Shown here piece by piece: positions 1 through 8,481 of a stretch of DNA of 64,000 nucleotides. A program made the position numbers and the translations under genes. How positions within the stretch are numbered: position 1 is the stretch's first letter; each line of letters begins with the position of its first letter. The notes beneath the pieces were generated by a model. The model was not told the DNA's origin. It saw only the letters and a list, made by a program, of their open reading frames with translations, and ran no database searches. Source of the stretch: Candidatus Poribacteria bacterium (GTDB taxonomy: Bacteria > Poribacteria > WGA-4E > GCA-2687025). Location of the stretch: assembly GCA_018644665.1 (NCBI GenBank), contig JABGQA010000090.1:62001-126000 (forward strand). Direction: 5' to 3'.

Positions 1-1
1 G

Positions 2-391
2 GCCGACGTCGACACTGTGCGCGTGTTCATCGAGGACAATCAGCGGATGCGCGCTGACATGGATCCCAACTACTACTACGCCATGACCGAGGCGGAGAAC
101 AGGGCCCGACTCGAGGCGAAGCGCGGGCTGCGCCGGGACACGGAGGCCGGCCTGCGAACCGTGAATCCGCTCCTGTTCGAGCGGAACCTGACCGGCGACC
201 AAGTCCCACCCGGCATCACGGTGTCCGGGTACCTACCGTTCCAGGCGGTCAAGCCCAACGCGAACGATATCTGGCTGCACATCCCCGTGGAGACGCCGCC
301 AGGGTCGGACGGGGGCGCGTATCGGACGGTGGACTTCGTGTTCCCGTACGAGTACGACCGAACCATCTACCAGGCGGTCCCCGGGGGCTAG
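2..391 (+). CDS. hypothetical protein, C-terminal fragment
   Basis: The reading frame is open through the left edge of the window, so only the last ~130 residues of a longer protein are visible; the first in-window start (GTG at 17) is probably internal. The visible part is hydrophilic at first, with a charged Glu/Arg-rich stretch, then becomes beta-rich with alternating hydrophobic residues and many prolines and glycines, ending in a Tyr-rich tail. This would suit an extracytoplasmic or lipoprotein domain, but no family is recognised and no catalytic motif is seen. It converges on the PhyH gene, whose stop lies 30 bases away. Confidence 0.55.
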   Translation, partial: ADVDTVRVFIEDNQRMRADMDPNYYYAMTEAENRARLEAKRGLRRDTEAGLRTVNPLLFERNLTGDQVPPGITVSGYLPFQAVKPNANDIWLHIPVETPPGSDGGAYRTVDFVFPYEYDRTIYQAVPGG

Positions 392-421
392 ATCTCAGCT
401 AGGCGCAGGCGACTGGACGCG

Positions 422-1183
422 TCATTCGAAATGTGGTCGCACGTGGCTGGGGTCCATCGGAGCGCCGGCACGTTGGTACCGGTAATCCACCGAGAGCCGC
501 ACATGCGCGGACGTGTTCGGTAGGCCTGCGTGCACCGTCAGGCTGTGGAACACCAGCGCATCGCCGACCCGCATCGGCGACCACGCCCAGGCGCGCGGGT
601 CGCCATCGTCGTCCACGCCGTGGAATCGCGAGTCGGCCCGTTGCGCGTGCGGCGTCGGCCCTCCGCTCTGAGGGCCCGGGCGCACGGCGAGGCCGCCCAG
701 CGCCGCGCTAGTGTCGGTCAGCGGCGTCCAGCACGTGTACGTCTCCTCCGCGCCCTTCACGTACCAGAAGTCCTGGTGCGGCCCGACGATGTCGTAACTG
801 TCGTGCGGGTACTTGACTCGGCAGATCTTCCGCGCGTGCGTCCTCACGGCGTCGCCCAGGAGGACACTCATGACCGCGCGTATGCCCGGCTGCTCAGACA
901 GCGCCGTGAACGCGTCGAGCGTGTTAATCCGCTTGTGCGCGCGCTCGAGAACACCGCGATCGGGCGGTTCGCCTCCGCGGAACACGAGATCGCTGGCCGG
1001 GGTAGCGCTCGCTAGAACATCATCGTCGGCGAGCACGGAGGCGATGGCGTCGCGCGCCGCGTGGACTGCGTCGCGGTCGAGGAGGCCGCGGAGGCAAAGG
1101 TAGCCGTCAGCGGCCATCCTCTGGGCGAGGTCAGGGTCGCCGGGGAGCGAATCGGCGAACGGTCGTGTCGCGTCAAGATCCAC
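422..1183 (-). CDS. phytanoyl-CoA dioxygenase (PhyH) family protein
   Basis: This is a 253-residue member of the PhyH family of non-haem Fe(II)/2-oxoglutarate-dependent oxygenases, which hydroxylate small organic substrates. The facial triad is visible as H136-x-D138 (in HQDFW) and H218 (in TVHAG), and R229 is the likely 2-oxoglutarate carboxylate ligand. Length is typical of the family. The start overlaps the end of the upstream Gfo/Idh gene by 11 bases, so the two are probably translationally coupled and act on related metabolites. The substrate cannot be read from sequence; bacterial members act on many acids, amines and secondary metabolites, not only phytanoyl-CoA. Confidence 0.88.
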   Translation of the reverse strand: MDLDATRPFADSLPGDPDLAQRMAADGYLCLRGLLDRDAVHAARDAIASVLADDDVLASATPASDLVFRGGEPPDRGVLERAHKRINTLDAFTALSEQPGIRAVMSVLLGDAVRTHARKICRVKYPHDSYDIVGPHQDFWYVKGAEETYTCWTPLTDTSAALGGLAVRPGPQSGGPTPHAQRADSRFHGVDDDGDPRAWAWSPMRVGDALVFHSLTVHAGLPNTSAHVRLSVDYRYQRAGAPMDPSHVRPHFE

Positions 1184-2414
1184 CGGCGACTATCTCCGAT
1201 GCGATCGCGGCTTCCTGGGTCCACTTCTCAGACGTCTGGAGATCCAGCGGGTCGTGCCCGTACCTGCGCGCGTACTCCGCGTGCTGTATCTCGTCGTAAA
1301 GGGGCGCGCCATTCGCCGGCAGCGGCACGGCGGCGTTGCCCGCGAGCGTCGATTCACGCGCCGCGATCATCATCTCCATGTCCCGATAGCCGCCGATCCC
1401 GCCGTAGTCGAGGTCACGGCCTTCCGTCGCGGCCGCGTGGACGCTCAAGAGCACGTCCGCGCGCGCCACATCGTCGGCATCCGCCAGCGGGTAGCTGCGA
1501 TGCGGGTTCTCCCACAAGACCTCGCCCGCCGAAGTCTCGACCCGCAGCGCGTCGATCCCGCGACCGTTGGAGCCGTCGGAGTACAGGGTCTCAACGTCCA
1601 GACGGCGCCGCTCGCCGTCCACAACTTCGTAGATGTCGTTGGCGACGAACTCGCCAGCAGTGAGGTGCGTCTCCCAGTGGTTCCCGCGCACCCCGCCGAT
1701 TGGGTACTGGTGCGTCGACGTGACCCCGTTGGCGAACGTCGTGACGCCTAGTTCCCATGTGACGAGCGATGGGTCGCCGGCCGCCCCCGACGGCGCAGTC
1801 ACCGTGCCAGGGTGCTCCCCTGCTGAACGCCGGGTGAACGGATCGAACCAGCGGCTTGCGGCCATACGCACGTTGTGGGCGTGCCCAATGACCTGTGTCG
1901 CCTCCGCCGCTGCGATGTTCCTGATGGCGCTGATTCCGTGGTACATGCCGCTGCCGTACCAGCAGTGTATCTGGGTCACATCGCCCAACGCCCCCGAATC
2001 GACGATGCGCCGCTTGAGGCGCTCCATCGGCCACCGACGCACGTTCTCGCTGACTTCGAGCAGCGTGCCGTGGCGCTCAGCGTCGTCGAGCATCCTCTGC
2101 GCGCACGCAAGGCTGAACGACATCGGGGTCTCGCTGACGGCGTGGATGCCCCGCTCCGCAGCTTGGGCGACGAGGACATGGTGACCCTCCGGTGGCACCG
2201 CGATCAGGATCACATGCGGCTTGACCGTGTCCAGCATCTCGACGGGATCCGCGAACGCCGACACGCCGTGGGCGTCCGCAACGGCGCGCGCGCGGGCGAT
2301 GTCGAGGTCAGCGACGGCCGTCAGGCGGAAGTGGCGCGTCAGCTTTGGTATCGTCGCGAAGTGTGCGCCGGCCCGGCCGCCCGTGCCGATGACGGCGATA
2401 TCTAGAACGTCCAT
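1173..2414 (-). CDS. Gfo/Idh/MocA-family oxidoreductase
   Basis: This 413-residue protein belongs to the Gfo/Idh/MocA family of NAD(P)-dependent sugar and inositol dehydrogenases. The Rossmann dinucleotide motif GTGGRAG is at residues 10-16, followed by the family's C-terminal alpha/beta substrate domain. The ATG at 2414 is chosen because it has a GGAG element seven bases upstream and begins right at the Rossmann strand; the longer frame upstream is Pro/Arg-rich and looks non-coding. The usual catalytic Glu-Lys-Pro motif reads Glu-Thr-Pro here (about residues 95-97), so the active-site lysine appears to be missing. That could mean altered chemistry or a non-redox role. It is coupled to the downstream PhyH gene. 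Confidence 0.85.
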   Translation of the reverse strand: MDVLDIAVIGTGGRAGAHFATIPKLTRHFRLTAVADLDIARARAVADAHGVSAFADPVEMLDTVKPHVILIAVPPEGHHVLVAQAAERGIHAVSETPMSFSLACAQRMLDDAERHGTLLEVSENVRRWPMERLKRRIVDSGALGDVTQIHCWYGSGMYHGISAIRNIAAAEATQVIGHAHNVRMAASRWFDPFTRRSAGEHPGTVTAPSGAAGDPSLVTWELGVTTFANGVTSTHQYPIGGVRGNHWETHLTAGEFVANDIYEVVDGERRRLDVETLYSDGSNGRGIDALRVETSAGEVLWENPHRSYPLADADDVARADVLLSVHAAATEGRDLDYGGIGGYRDMEMMIAARESTLAGNAAVPLPANGAPLYDEIQHAEYARRYGHDPLDLQTSEKWTQEAAIASEIVAGGS

Positions 2415-2550
2415 GGAGGATCTCCGGGGAGGGGCGGTCAGTGGGAGCGCACGGATTGTATGACCGCCAGGGCGCGCGCTCAACGTCGTGTCGGGTCGCG
2501 GTAAGGGGGGCGCGGATCCGCGCGTGGGCGCGCATCGGTCGGGCACGGTC

Positions 2551-2581
2551 GCGCCCGCGCGCTGTGCCGGCGCGCGGGCGC
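2551..2581 (-). terminator. GC-rich hairpin after the secretion operon
   Basis: A perfect 12-bp inverted repeat (2551-2562 and 2570-2581) encloses a 7-base loop in the gap between the gspD stop and the Gfo/Idh gene. The position suits a transcription terminator for the type II secretion operon. No T-run follows on the minus strand, so it may act with Rho or only stabilise the 3' end. Confidence 0.5.
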
Positions 2582-2617
2582 TACACGTGATGTCGTCGTG
2601 AGGCGAGTGGGCGCGCT

Positions 2618-5542
2618 CTACTCGACCACCGGCGGGTCGAGTACGCCTTCCTCCTCGGAGCCGAAGCGATCGCGCTGCAGAGTGTCGAGACGCGCTCGGT
2701 CGGCACTGTCGTTGATGTCGACTATGTGCGGGGTGATGACGATCACGATCTCAGAGTCCTGCGCGACATCCTCCGTGCGCTTGAACAGCGAACCGAGGAG
2801 AGGCAGATCGCCCAATATCGGTACCTTCTCCTCAATCTCCTGACGCTTCTGCTTCTTCAGACCGCCGATGACGATCTGCTGGCCGTCCTGCGCGTCGATA
2901 TACGTGGAGATGCTGCTGTCTTCCGTCAACGGCGCGTTGAAGCTCGTGAACTCGAGGAAGTTGCTCGCCGTGACCTGAGTGATGTCCAGGCCGATCGTGC
3001 GCTTGCCACCCTCAACCGCGCTACGCCGCGCGATGTGCGGCGTGATGGTGATATTGATGCCGACGTCCTGCAGGAAGTCGAAGTTGAATATCTCGCGGTC
3101 GGTGAACTCGGACGTGCTCGCGCTCTGTAGGTACGGAATGTCGCGGCCACTGTTGAATGTGGCCTCCTCATTGTCACGCACATACAGCGGCACACGGGAG
3201 AGCGTCCGCACCTGGTTGCGGCGCATCAGAGTGTGTAGGAATGCCATGTACTCCTGCGTCGCCAGGCTCAGGGAGAACCCGCTGATTTCTTGGCTGAGGC
3301 CTACGTCGGAGGAGAATGCGCCGGTGAGTGGGTTCGTTCCCGGCGCCCGATCCTTCCCGAACGCGTCGGCGCCGAACAGCCGTCGTTCGGTGAGTTCCAT
3401 CTCCAGCCCAAGCTTCGTCGTGTCGTCGAGCGTCAACTCGAGAATCGTGATGTCGATCCACACCTGGCCGCGGACGATGTCGAGTTGCCGTATCAGGTCT
3501 TCGACGTCTGGCAGGTAGCGAGCGCTGGTCGTGACCACGAGCGAGTTCGTCTGATCGTCAGAGAAGATGCGTACCTTGCCGGTGAGGCTGTTGATGTCGT
3601 TCTGCTCGGGCCGGAAGCCACGCGTGATCGCTCGGCCGAAGTTGAACCCCTGCTGACCGTCACCCTCCCACAGGTTGTTGAGGAGGCCCTCAAGCTCGCC
3701 CGCGGTTGAGTATTCGAGGTTGAAGACGCGGGTGACCTCGCGCTGCTCAGTCGGCGTGGGGACGTCGAGTTCTTGGATGAACTGCTCAATGAGCGTGAAG
3801 TTCCGAGCGGTCGACGTAGAGACGATGACGGCGTTAATCGTCGGATACGCCTCAGCTACGACGTTGCCGGCGAGCGAGCCGCGGGCCTGGTTGCGCTGGT
3901 TGCGGCCGGGCAGGAAGTTGAAGAAGCCACGGTTCTGCTGACCGCCGCTGCCCTGGTACACGCTGTTGAGGATGTTCGCGACGTTCTCCGCATCGCCGAA
4001 GTCGAGTTCATATATCCGGGTGCCCCACTCCTGGTCGGGCATGTTGACGTCGAGACGGAGGATCAGATCGTCGAGCACAACGAGATTGGACGAGGATGTC
4101 GCCGCGACGATGGCATTCAGCCGTGTATCGGCCGTGAGGTTGACGACCCCACGCAACCCGAAGACGCCTTCGGAGGGTTCGTCATTGCCTCGACGGTCGT
4201 CCCACCACCATGGCGTGTTGTCCTCCTCCTGCTGACCCTCGACCAACTCCGTGATGTTGGCGACGAGCGTCGTCGCGTCGGCGTTCTTCAGGTGGTAGAT
4301 CTTGATCTCTTCGCCGGGGCGGTCTTCCTGATCGATAGCCGCTATCAGCGTCTCGATGATGCCGTAGTTGCGCGGGTCGGTGCCGATGATAATGCCGTTG
4401 AGGCGGTCGTCGGCGGCGATGCGTATCTCGCCGGTGATCCCCTGAATGGTGTCGCCGCCCTGGTTGCGCCGGTTGCGCTCCCACCAGGGACGGTTCCGGT
4501 TGCTGCTGCTACTGCTGCCCTCGAGGATGTCCTCGAGGTCTTCGACGACGTCTTCGGAGTTCGCGAACTTCAGACGGAAAACCTTGAACTCCATCTGCAT
4601 CGAGGGGGCCGTATCGAGCGTGGATACAAGCTTGCGAATGCTAGCCAGGTTCGCGGCCGACGCTTGGACGATGAGCTGATTTGTGTCTTCGTTGCTCGTG
4701 ATGAATACCTCGTCGTGCATCTGCGACGCGCCGGGTCTGCCCTGGTCGCGGATGCGGCGCTGTCGGTCGCGGGCGGTGCCGTAGAGGTCCTCGAGCGCGT
4801 CCTCGATGCCGTTGACTTCGGTATTGTCCACCTGGATGACAGCGATCTCGAGAGGCGTCGCTTGCGCGGAGTCCATCCCCACGAGGAGCGTGGCCACGCG
4901 GCGGATGTTGGACGCGACATCGGTGATCACCAACGCGTTGGACACCTGGTCGCCGAACACCACGGCCGCGTCCGACGTCATCGGCTTGATCTGCCCGGAA
5001 AGCTGGTTGGCATCCAGGTAGCTGAGCGGGATGACGTGCGTTATCACCTGGTCGGAGTCCGGGATCGACTCAGGATCGGCGCCCGACGACACGGGCACCT
5101 TCATCTTTACGGCCTTCTCGACGGTAGTGATGATCATCGTGGAGTCGGTGCGGATCGTCGTCAGGCCGAACTGCATCAGGCCCGACTTCACCTTCTCGAT
5201 CGCCTCGGCGACCGTGACGTCCCTGAGGTTGAGCAGCGACAGCTTCTTCCCCTGCACGTCCTCTTCGGTCGCGATGATCGTGAGGTTCGTCTCGGTCTGG
5301 AGGAACTTCAGGAGTTGCTGGACCTCGGCATTGACGAAGTCGAGCGTGATGCGCGTCGCCTTGTCGTCCTCGCCGCGTTCCTCAACGGTCATCGTCGCGT
5401 CGCCCTGACCGACGGCCGTGGAGACCGACCCGGTGGCCCACGCGAAGCAGGCCAACAGAAGGGCGACACCCGCCAGCCTACGCGCCGTGGCGGAGGCCTT
5501 GGTTGGGTCGGGATGCTCGGACGTGGCGGTTGACGCAATCAT
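2618..5542 (-). CDS. gspD: type II secretion system secretin GspD, with extra N-domains
   Basis: This is the outer-membrane secretin that forms the exit pore of a type II secretion system. The chosen ATG (5542) gives 974 residues and places a signal peptide with a Leu/Ala-rich core near residues 21-46. An N0 domain follows (about 62-145), then a run of repeated N1-type (KH-like) modules, each ending in a 'leucine-aspartate' helix; I count six by eye where typical GspD has three. The C-terminal secretin domain carries the usual elements, including VPILGDLPLLGSLF and a closing ITPHIVD strand. Acidic or Asn/Arg-rich linkers interrupt several modules. A gap of 228 bases separates it from gspC upstream, without an obvious terminator, so it probably belongs to the same operon. 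Confidence 0.93.
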   Translation of the reverse strand: MIASTATSEHPDPTKASATARRLAGVALLLACFAWATGSVSTAVGQGDATMTVEERGEDDKATRITLDFVNAEVQQLLKFLQTETNLTIIATEEDVQGKKLSLLNLRDVTVAEAIEKVKSGLMQFGLTTIRTDSTMIITTVEKAVKMKVPVSSGADPESIPDSDQVITHVIPLSYLDANQLSGQIKPMTSDAAVVFGDQVSNALVITDVASNIRRVATLLVGMDSAQATPLEIAVIQVDNTEVNGIEDALEDLYGTARDRQRRIRDQGRPGASQMHDEVFITSNEDTNQLIVQASAANLASIRKLVSTLDTAPSMQMEFKVFRLKFANSEDVVEDLEDILEGSSSSSNRNRPWWERNRRNQGGDTIQGITGEIRIAADDRLNGIIIGTDPRNYGIIETLIAAIDQEDRPGEEIKIYHLKNADATTLVANITELVEGQQEEDNTPWWWDDRRGNDEPSEGVFGLRGVVNLTADTRLNAIVAATSSSNLVVLDDLILRLDVNMPDQEWGTRIYELDFGDAENVANILNSVYQGSGGQQNRGFFNFLPGRNQRNQARGSLAGNVVAEAYPTINAVIVSTSTARNFTLIEQFIQELDVPTPTEQREVTRVFNLEYSTAGELEGLLNNLWEGDGQQGFNFGRAITRGFRPEQNDINSLTGKVRIFSDDQTNSLVVTTSARYLPDVEDLIRQLDIVRGQVWIDITILELTLDDTTKLGLEMELTERRLFGADAFGKDRAPGTNPLTGAFSSDVGLSQEISGFSLSLATQEYMAFLHTLMRRNQVRTLSRVPLYVRDNEEATFNSGRDIPYLQSASTSEFTDREIFNFDFLQDVGINITITPHIARRSAVEGGKRTIGLDITQVTASNFLEFTSFNAPLTEDSSISTYIDAQDGQQIVIGGLKKQKRQEIEEKVPILGDLPLLGSLFKRTEDVAQDSEIVIVITPHIVDINDSADRARLDTLQRDRFGSEEEGVLDPPVVE

Positions 5543-5770
5543 CGCGGTGTTCCACGGCGTGTGTTGTGTGTTGGCCACTAGCCTGCGTGCTCCTCGGGGC
5601 CCGCTGCCGATGCGTCGTCCGCCTCGCCCGGCAGCCCTGAGGCCGCTCTGCTGGCAGCGCAACCGATGGGAGTTCTCATGCTCATCCGCCTGACTATCTG
5701 TGGCCGTAGGGCTAACAGTATTGGATTGCTGAGGTCGTCGTTAGGTTTATCTGTCTGTAGTATTTGGCTG

Positions 5771-6523
5771 CTACCGGCCGCGGCCGCCGCGGCCCCCGCG
5801 GAATTCCGAGCGCATCCGCTGACGGTCCTCTGGGCTGGCGTTGCGGAAGCGCTCCATCATCTCGCGCGCCTGCGCCGGCATTTGCCCGCCGAAGCGACCC
5901 CCACCTGGCCCGCCCCCGCGGCCGCCCTGCGCCCTTCCGCCAGGCCCGCCGCCACGGCGTCCTCCTCCGCCACGCGGCCCGCCGCCGCCGCCTCCACCGA
6001 AGCCGCCCTCGCCCATCGCGAGTTCTGTTTCGGCCCCGTCCTCGCCCGAGAGCTTCACGTTACCGGCCTCAATGCTGACTACCGTAAGGTCCTGGACCTT
6101 GTCGCCCGCTTCGACATAGAACGTGTCACCCGACCCATTGCGGCTGATGAGCGCGCGGTTCTTCCGCGGCTCGACGGGCTCCACGTCCGCGACAGGGGTC
6201 GCCTCGGCGGGTGGCCCCAGGATGCCTGCCCAGAAGTCGTACTCGGCTGCGGCCGCTGGCTCCGGCTCGGGGTCGGGCTCCTCCGCGATGGCTATGAGTA
6301 TCACCGTGTACCGCGGTGTTTCGTTCGGCGGCGCCCAACCCAGCTTCCGGAAGATGTTCTTCTCCATTACGACCTGGTACCGGTCCGCCCCGTTGTCCTG
6401 CGCGCGCGCCACACCCACGGCCGCGATAACCATCAAGGCCGCTGCCCAGCAGATGCCCGGTGCCAGCCGGCGCGATGGCGCCGGCGCTGTTGGTATGGCG
6501 TCTTTGGGGTGCGAGTCCGTCAT
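5771..6523 (-). CDS. gspC: GspC/PilP-like type II secretion component
   Basis: This 250-residue protein has one N-terminal membrane segment (about residues 22-41), then the element VVMEKNIFRKLG, which resembles the 'ERNLF' stretch at the start of the GspC/PilP homology region. A short beta domain (about 124-168) follows that would contact the secretin N0 domain. Residues 173-212 are almost purely Gly/Arg/Pro, with a charged helical end after that. The ATG overlaps the upstream stop by four bases, which decides the start. In the family this protein links the inner-membrane platform to the secretin. The glycine-rich extension is unlike classical GspC. Confidence 0.75.
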   Translation of the reverse strand: MTDSHPKDAIPTAPAPSRRLAPGICWAAALMVIAAVGVARAQDNGADRYQVVMEKNIFRKLGWAPPNETPRYTVILIAIAEEPDPEPEPAAAAEYDFWAGILGPPAEATPVADVEPVEPRKNRALISRNGSGDTFYVEAGDKVQDLTVVSIEAGNVKLSGEDGAETELAMGEGGFGGGGGGGPRGGGGRRGGGPGGRAQGGRGGGPGGGRFGGQMPAQAREMMERFRNASPEDRQRMRSEFRGGRGGRGR

Positions 6524-8481
6524 AGCACCGTGGCCTCCAACGTGAGCGTGAGCGAGAGCATCGGCTGATCGGCGTTGTCTATCGCGATCCGCATCGCTGT
6601 CACGCGCATCCATGGCTTCTGCGTCTCGAGCTTGTGCACGAAGTTGACCAGTTGGTCCAGCGGGCCCTTGAATTGCAGCGTGGCCGTGTACTTGCCCCCG
6701 CGAGCAACTCCCGTGCGCTGCAGCGTGTCCGCGACCTGCCACAGGCTATCCACGAGTGCCACCTGGTAGGCCCTCACCACGTGCGCATCAGGATGGGCCG
6801 GGGCCGGTGCGTCCGCCTCCTCGTCCTCGGCGGAGGCGTCGTCGGCCGTGGCTTCGCCGTCGGCGGCGTTGGCGTCTTCGTCGGCTTCGCTCGCGCCCGA
6901 CCCGTCGTCTGCTTCGTCTCGTTCGTCTGCCGTCGCCGTGGTTTCCTCAACGATCGCGTCCTGGGCGGCGTCCGGTTCATCGGGCGCGTCCTGATTGCCT
7001 TCGCCCGCCGTCGCTCCGTCGTCCGCTACATCGGCCTCGACGCTCTCGTTGGCGTTCGCCTCGACGTCCTCGTCGGCATCGCCCGCACTCTCCTCGCCGT
7101 CCGCGGCAGAGGCGGGCTCTGGGTCGGGCGGGGTCAGGATCGCCGTCACTTGCTTGTCCGTCAGCCACGTCGCACCGGCGGCCTTGAGCGTCGTCAGCAG
7201 CCTGCGCTGCACGGACGCTGCCAGCACAGGCAGCGCGGGGAACGGCTCGGAATGGAACGCGACCGGATCGTCCGTAGGCGGTGGCGCCGCGTCGTCGGAC
7301 GCGTCATCACCGTCGGTGGCTGGGGGGTCGTGCCCATCGCCGGTCTCGGCCGAGGGGGCCTCTGCGTCGGGCTCGGGGTTGGGCGTCTCGACGTCCTCGG
7401 ATGGTGCGGCGTCGGGAGCCGGAGGGGCATCGTCGGATGGCTCCGCAGCGTCGCCTCCTGACGCCGACGGGTCGACCTCCTCGCCGTTGTCGCCCTCCTC
7501 ACCGTCGCCGCCGCCATCTGACTCGGTTTCGGCGGTCTCGTCCGGCTCGGCCGGAGGCGCTGGCAGCGCGGCAAGAGCATCGTCAAGATGCGCGTTCAGG
7601 ATGTGCCCCAACGCCCGCATCGAGTCAGGCTGGCTCGCGAGCGAGGCGAGCCGGATGCACGCCGCCTGCGTGTCAGACAGCCCATGCTCGTCGAGCAGAC
7701 CCACGATGGCGGCCCGCGTCGATCGGCGTATGGAGGGGTCGGCCGCCGCGAGCGCGACGGCGGCGCGTAGCGCGTCCCGCAACCCAGCATCGTCGCTGCC
7801 TCCGAGAGCCGCGGTGGCGGCATCGACGTGGTCCCTGAGGTCCCGCGCGGAGGTGGGGTCGGCCTTGACGGTGGAGCCGTTCTTGCGCGCCGTTGCGCGG
7901 CGGCCGCGGACCGCCCGCGGCGCCTCGACCTTCACGCTGTCGAGCTTGCCGATGCCACTCTCCGCAGCGACCTTGCTGATTTCGGAATACACAAGCGCCT
8001 GCAGCGTCGCCCGGTTCTCGTCGAACAGGTTGCGCTTCCGACCGGCGACCGCGTCCCAATCCGGCAGATTGCGCGCCCCCGTGATGAACTCCGCAGAGGC
8101 AAAGTCGATGCTCATCGCGCTGGCGAGCGCTGTCGATGACCCCGGCACGCGGGTCTTGCCGTCCCCGCCGGTCAACGAGTAGGCCGCCTTCAGCCGGTCT
8201 ACCAGCGCCTCCGGCAGCGCCGAGCCTTCCATGCCGGCGTCGCTCTGGAACGACTGATGCGCGTCCTCAATCACCGGCGCCATGGTGGCGACCAGCTTCG
8301 CGTCCTCCAGGTCCAACCGGCGTTGCGTAACGGCCGCGCGCCCGCCAAAGGCGCCGAATAGCTGGAACGCCGCGTACAGCGCGACGCCGGCCGCCATGCC
8401 GACCAGAGCCACGCGTGGCCCGCGGTCCCTGAGTCCACCGAAGAGCCTCATGTGCGTCTCCACGTCGAGCCGCGCGCCCAT
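6520..8481 (-). CDS. PilO/GspM-like platform protein with long acidic inserts
   Basis: This 653-residue bitopic membrane protein has one transmembrane helix at about residues 23-43 and then a periplasmic part. The C-terminal ~90 residues (from about 563) have the alternating pattern of a PilO/GspM ferredoxin-like domain, including FKGPLDQLVNFVHKLE, a typical PilO helix. Two stretches (about 307-410 and 451-562) are almost entirely Asp, Glu, Ala, Pro and Gly and are probably disordered. PilO/GspM proteins are usually near 160-210 residues, so this one is greatly enlarged. Its ATG directly follows the stop of the PilM/PilN gene. An ATG at 8451 is an alternative start. Confidence 0.7.
   Translation of the reverse strand: MGARLDVETHMRLFGGLRDRGPRVALVGMAAGVALYAAFQLFGAFGGRAAVTQRRLDLEDAKLVATMAPVIEDAHQSFQSDAGMEGSALPEALVDRLKAAYSLTGGDGKTRVPGSSTALASAMSIDFASAEFITGARNLPDWDAVAGRKRNLFDENRATLQALVYSEISKVAAESGIGKLDSVKVEAPRAVRGRRATARKNGSTVKADPTSARDLRDHVDAATAALGGSDDAGLRDALRAAVALAAADPSIRRSTRAAIVGLLDEHGLSDTQAACIRLASLASQPDSMRALGHILNAHLDDALAALPAPPAEPDETAETESDGGGDGEEGDNGEEVDPSASGGDAAEPSDDAPPAPDAAPSEDVETPNPEPDAEAPSAETGDGHDPPATDGDDASDDAAPPPTDDPVAFHSEPFPALPVLAASVQRRLLTTLKAAGATWLTDKQVTAILTPPDPEPASAADGEESAGDADEDVEANANESVEADVADDGATAGEGNQDAPDEPDAAQDAIVEETTATADERDEADDGSGASEADEDANAADGEATADDASAEDEEADAPAPAHPDAHVVRAYQVALVDSLWQVADTLQRTGVARGGKYTATLQFKGPLDQLVNFVHKLETQKPWMRVTAMRIAIDNADQPMLSLTLTLEATVL

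Noticed and set aside
3773-5533. A 586-codon open frame on the plus strand opposite gspD
   Set aside because: It mirrors the secretin's codon pattern in GC-rich DNA, is very rich in Arg, Asp and Val with no domain, and gspD is certain on the other strand.
6995-8182. A 395-codon plus-strand frame made mostly of Ser, Ala and Gly
   Set aside because: It is the antisense image of the acidic Asp/Glu/Ala repeats of the PilO-like protein.
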